This document shows, in pieces, positions 7,190-8,858 of a stretch of DNA of 8,858 nucleotides. The translations under genes were made by a program, and so were the position numbers. This stretch comes from Pseudomonadota bacterium. Lineage in GTDB: Bacteria > Myxococcota_A > Polyangia > Fen-1088. The stretch spans positions 1 through 8,858 of the forward strand of contig JADGRD010000110.1 of NCBI GenBank assembly GCA_017881285.1, given 5' to 3'. The notes beneath the pieces were generated by a model. That model was not told where the DNA came from. It made no database searches and worked only from the letters and a program-made list of their open reading frames with translations. Position 1 is the first letter of the stretch. Each line of letters begins with the position of its first letter.

Positions 7190-7738
7190 TCAGAAGTAGA
7201 ACGCGAACCGGAGCCGGAGGCTGTACATCTCGTCGTTGAATGAAATGGCTGGGTCGCTCTCGGCCGAAAGCCAATGGCCTCGTGAGTAGCCGGCGACCAG
7301 CTTGATATATAGCTGTTGCAAGGCCACATATTGAGCAGCGACATAGCCCTGGAAGAGCCAGGCTTTGTCTACAACGCCGCTAACAACGGCATCGTTTTGG
7401 GCCTCGGTATGGGTGTAGAGCCCGCCCACGCCGAAGAGGAGCGGGTGCTTGGCACTCCCGTTGGAGACATTGGCGAATAGGCCATAGCTGGTCCGCGTGA
7501 TATTGTGCTGGTAATCCACTTGTCCGGTATTTTTCACGAGCCAGACAGTTCCTTGGGCGGCGTTGAGTCCGAACTCTATGTGGGGAGCGAAAATGAACTG
7601 AGCCGCGCCCCCAACGCCCTTGTAAACATTGTGGGTTAGGTTGGACGCTGTTAGCCCCGTCTCGCGTTTGTACTCCGTGCCGGCCTTGAGCTTGAGCCAC
7701 CCCAGGTCAAGGATGGCCACCGGACGAGTTGCAACCAT
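7190..7738 (-). CDS. Outer-membrane beta-barrel protein, C-terminal part after an in-frame TGA
   Basis: A 182-residue open stretch in the same frame as the upstream part (7754-8686) and separated from it only by TGA plus five codons. It consists of alternating amphipathic strands (for example WLKLKAGTEY, AAQFIFAPHIEFGLNAA, SYGLFANVS) and ends MYSLRLRFAFYF. The terminal Phe with alternating hydrophobic residues is the beta-signal that the BAM machinery reads at the end of barrel proteins. It has no signal peptide, so translated alone from the ATG at 7738 it could not be exported. It is best read as the end of a roughly 497-residue barrel. Its base composition is clearly less GC-rich than the left part of the window. 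The function of the barrel is not recognised beyond a porin-like or channel-like appearance. Confidence 0.7.
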   Translation of the reverse strand: MVATRPVAILDLGWLKLKAGTEYKRETGLTASNLTHNVYKGVGGAAQFIFAPHIEFGLNAAQGTVWLVKNTGQVDYQHNITRTSYGLFANVSNGSAKHPLLFGVGGLYTHTEAQNDAVVSGVVDKAWLFQGYVAAQYVALQQLYIKLVAGYSRGHWLSAESDPAISFNDEMYSLRLRFAFYF

Positions 7739-7753
7739 GGGACCGACCGTACT

Positions 7754-7756
7754 TCA
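7754..7756 (-). other. In-frame TGA splitting the outer-membrane barrel gene
   Basis: The codon TGA (7756-7754) falls in one continuous reading frame running from 8686 to 7190; this would be 498 codons if it were read through. Sequence on both sides is barrel-like and joins smoothly (FELLGSA, stop, STVGPMVATRPVAILDL), so a single substitution in a Trp, Arg, Gly or similar codon explains it better than a frameshift. It may be a true nonsense mutation (pseudogene), an assembly error, or a codon that is read through. Confidence 0.75.
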
Positions 7757-8686
7757 CGCGGAGCCCAAGAGCTCGAAGCGAAGAATGCGCAAGGGGTAAT
7801 AGTGGAAGGCCATGTTGCCGACAGCGCCTGCCGTACGGAACTGGTTATCCGTGAGTCCATAGAACGAGATCTGTGGGTCGGCCCCTTGGGCGACTGCTCC
7901 CGCTCGTTCAAAGGTGTTCTGGTCGAGCCCCATGCCGAGGTGAAAGACCTCCCAGCCCTCATAGCGGCCGACCATGAAGTCCCACTTGTTCCACTGGCCA
8001 ATGCGCAGGAAGAGATCGTCGGTATCAGCACCAGCACCGGTGGGATCATCCCGCCCGATGGATTGATCCCCAGTGGCGACAAACTCGGCCTGCCCCTGGA
8101 TGAACCAGTCGTTGTCGAATGCGTAGGTGGGGGTAACGCGCAGCACGAAACGACTCTGCTCTTTCCAATATTTCTGGTTCGCCAAATCGAAATTTGGACG
8201 CTGAGCACTCCATGGGAGGAACTTCTCGATGGAGGTATCCAACCAACCCCAGCCGGACACCCCGATCACGAAGCGCTTGCCCTTCGGCATCGCGGGCATG
8301 TAGGGCCATTGCAATCCGTGGAAGGTCAGCGACAGCGAACCGTAGGGGATGCCTCGGGTCTGTGGCGAGGGGTAGGCTGACCCCGGCAATCGTTGCACGC
8401 CGACCTCGGTGATGGAGGCCGGGTCAGGGGTCGGTTCTTCGCTTGGAGGGGTTGGTTCCACCGCAACGGGTTCGACAGTAGGCACCGACGAGGTAGGCTC
8501 AGACGCCGCTTTGGCTGGCGTGGTCGGTGCCGTCGAAGGTTGCGCGGATTGCTCCTTGGGCGGCTCGACTTTGTCGTCGGCTGAAACCGGCGCGGACCAA
8601 CCTGAAAGAATTAGGGTGGCCAGCACAGTGGATACGGACTTGGCAAAGGAAGTTGTTGTCATGGGATGTATCCGAGCAATGCTCAT
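7754..8686 (-). CDS. Outer-membrane beta-barrel protein, N-terminal part ending at a premature TGA
   Basis: A 310-residue product. Start ATG (8686) overlaps the TGA of the GH3 gene as ATGA and has AAGG six bases upstream; a second in-frame ATG lies at 8662. Residues 1-36 are a Sec signal peptide with a likely cut after APVSA (32-36). Residues about 37-92 are a Pro/Thr/Glu-rich low-complexity segment, possibly a periplasmic spacer. From about residue 113 strand-like segments begin (GSLSLTFHGLQWPYM, KRFVIGVSGWGWLD, FVLRVTPTYAF, WFIQGQAEFVATG, DLFLRIGQWNKWDFMVGRYEGW). The frame stops at TGA in the middle of a strand region (ILRFELLGSA-stop), with no terminal aromatic beta-signal, so this piece alone would be an incomplete barrel. 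Together with the GH3 gene it suggests a channel or binding protein for an oligosaccharide, but no family is named with certainty. Confidence 0.75.
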   Translation of the reverse strand: MSIARIHPMTTTSFAKSVSTVLATLILSGWSAPVSADDKVEPPKEQSAQPSTAPTTPAKAASEPTSSVPTVEPVAVEPTPPSEEPTPDPASITEVGVQRLPGSAYPSPQTRGIPYGSLSLTFHGLQWPYMPAMPKGKRFVIGVSGWGWLDTSIEKFLPWSAQRPNFDLANQKYWKEQSRFVLRVTPTYAFDNDWFIQGQAEFVATGDQSIGRDDPTGAGADTDDLFLRIGQWNKWDFMVGRYEGWEVFHLGMGLDQNTFERAGAVAQGADPQISFYGLTDNQFRTAGAVGNMAFHYYPLRILRFELLGSA

Positions 8687-8858
8687 TTCGAGCCTTGGGG
8701 TTTGACTTCGTATCCGGTGACATCCACGGAGCCCTGGAGCGGGAGATTTTCGAGGCTGCCACCCACCATGATGTTCACTTTGCCGGATTCCACAATCCAC
8801 TTGTTCTGGGCCGTATCGAAGTAGTCGAGGTCAGCAAGGCGAACCGGGATGGTGACTT
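8683..8858 (-). CDS. Glycoside hydrolase family 3 enzyme, C-terminal Fn3-like domain only
   Basis: Only the last 57 residues are inside the window, ending with TGA at 8685-8683. They read VTIPVRLADLDYFDTAQNKW, then IVESGKVNIMVGGSLENLPL, then a final strand. This matches the Fn3-like domain (Pfam PF14310) that closes GH3 beta-glucosidases and beta-xylosidases: a beta-sandwich with the conserved run of a hydrophobic strand, Asp-Tyr/Trp-x-Asp, Trp-hydrophobic-Val-Glu-x-Gly and hydrophobic-Val-Gly-Gly-Ser. The catalytic domains lie beyond the right edge, so substrate and localisation cannot be judged. The stop overlaps the start of the outer-membrane barrel gene by ATGA, so both are made from one transcript. 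Confidence 0.8.
   Translation of the reverse strand, partial: VTIPVRLADLDYFDTAQNKWIVESGKVNIMVGGSLENLPLQGSVDVTGYEVKPQGSK

Noticed and set aside
7754..7756. TGA as a selenocysteine codon
   Set aside because: I see no convincing hairpin just downstream, and outer-membrane barrels are not a known selenoprotein class. A nonsense mutation or error is simpler.
7735..7760. Frameshift as the cause of the split in the barrel gene
   Set aside because: Both parts lie in the same frame (the TGA at 7756 and the ATG at 7738 are 18 bases apart), so an in-frame stop explains the break without any indel.

Overview
The window is high-GC bacterial DNA with genes packed end to end, coding mostly on the minus strand. 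Several lipoproteins, a secreted AlgX/AlgJ-type SGNH protein, an outer-membrane beta-barrel and a GH3 hydrolase point to a Gram-negative bacterium. The style (Ala/Pro/Lys-rich linkers, DxDxDG loops in lipoproteins) fits a myxobacterium-like (Myxococcota) genome, but that is an inference from general features, not from a marker gene.

Left block (1-5428, all minus strand): five genes read leftward as one tight operon. In order of transcription they are a TolB/PD40-type beta-propeller lipoprotein (4229-5428), a short-chain-dehydrogenase-fold nucleotide-sugar enzyme that most resembles UDP-apiose/UDP-xylose synthase (3036-4223), a DPM1-like family 2 glycosyltransferase (2320-3039), a 715-residue lipoprotein with a C-terminal AlgX/AlgJ SGNH domain (183-2330), and the start of another lipoprotein that runs off the left edge (1-186). 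Gaps are 5 bp or less, or the genes overlap by 4 or 11 bp. The combination suggests a pathway that makes an unusual pentose nucleotide, transfers a sugar in the cytoplasm (probably to a lipid carrier), and modifies or handles the glycan outside the inner membrane.

Middle (5429-5707): a divergent intergenic region with ribosome binding sites on both sides. It leads right into a plus-strand sugar-porter MFS transporter (5708-7105) that keeps the sugar-binding and proton-coupling positions of E. coli XylE. A strong hairpin (7146-7181) lies between this gene and the convergent genes beyond it.

Right block (7190-8858, minus strand): the C-terminal end of a GH3 glycoside hydrolase (Fn3-like domain) overlaps by ATGA the start of an outer-membrane beta-barrel protein. 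The barrel gene is cut by an in-frame TGA into a 310-codon and a 187-codon part that otherwise read as one protein. GH3 enzyme, outer-membrane barrel and sugar permease together look like an oligosaccharide uptake and utilisation locus. This block is visibly less GC-rich than the left block. No RNA genes, CRISPR arrays or insertion sequences were seen.
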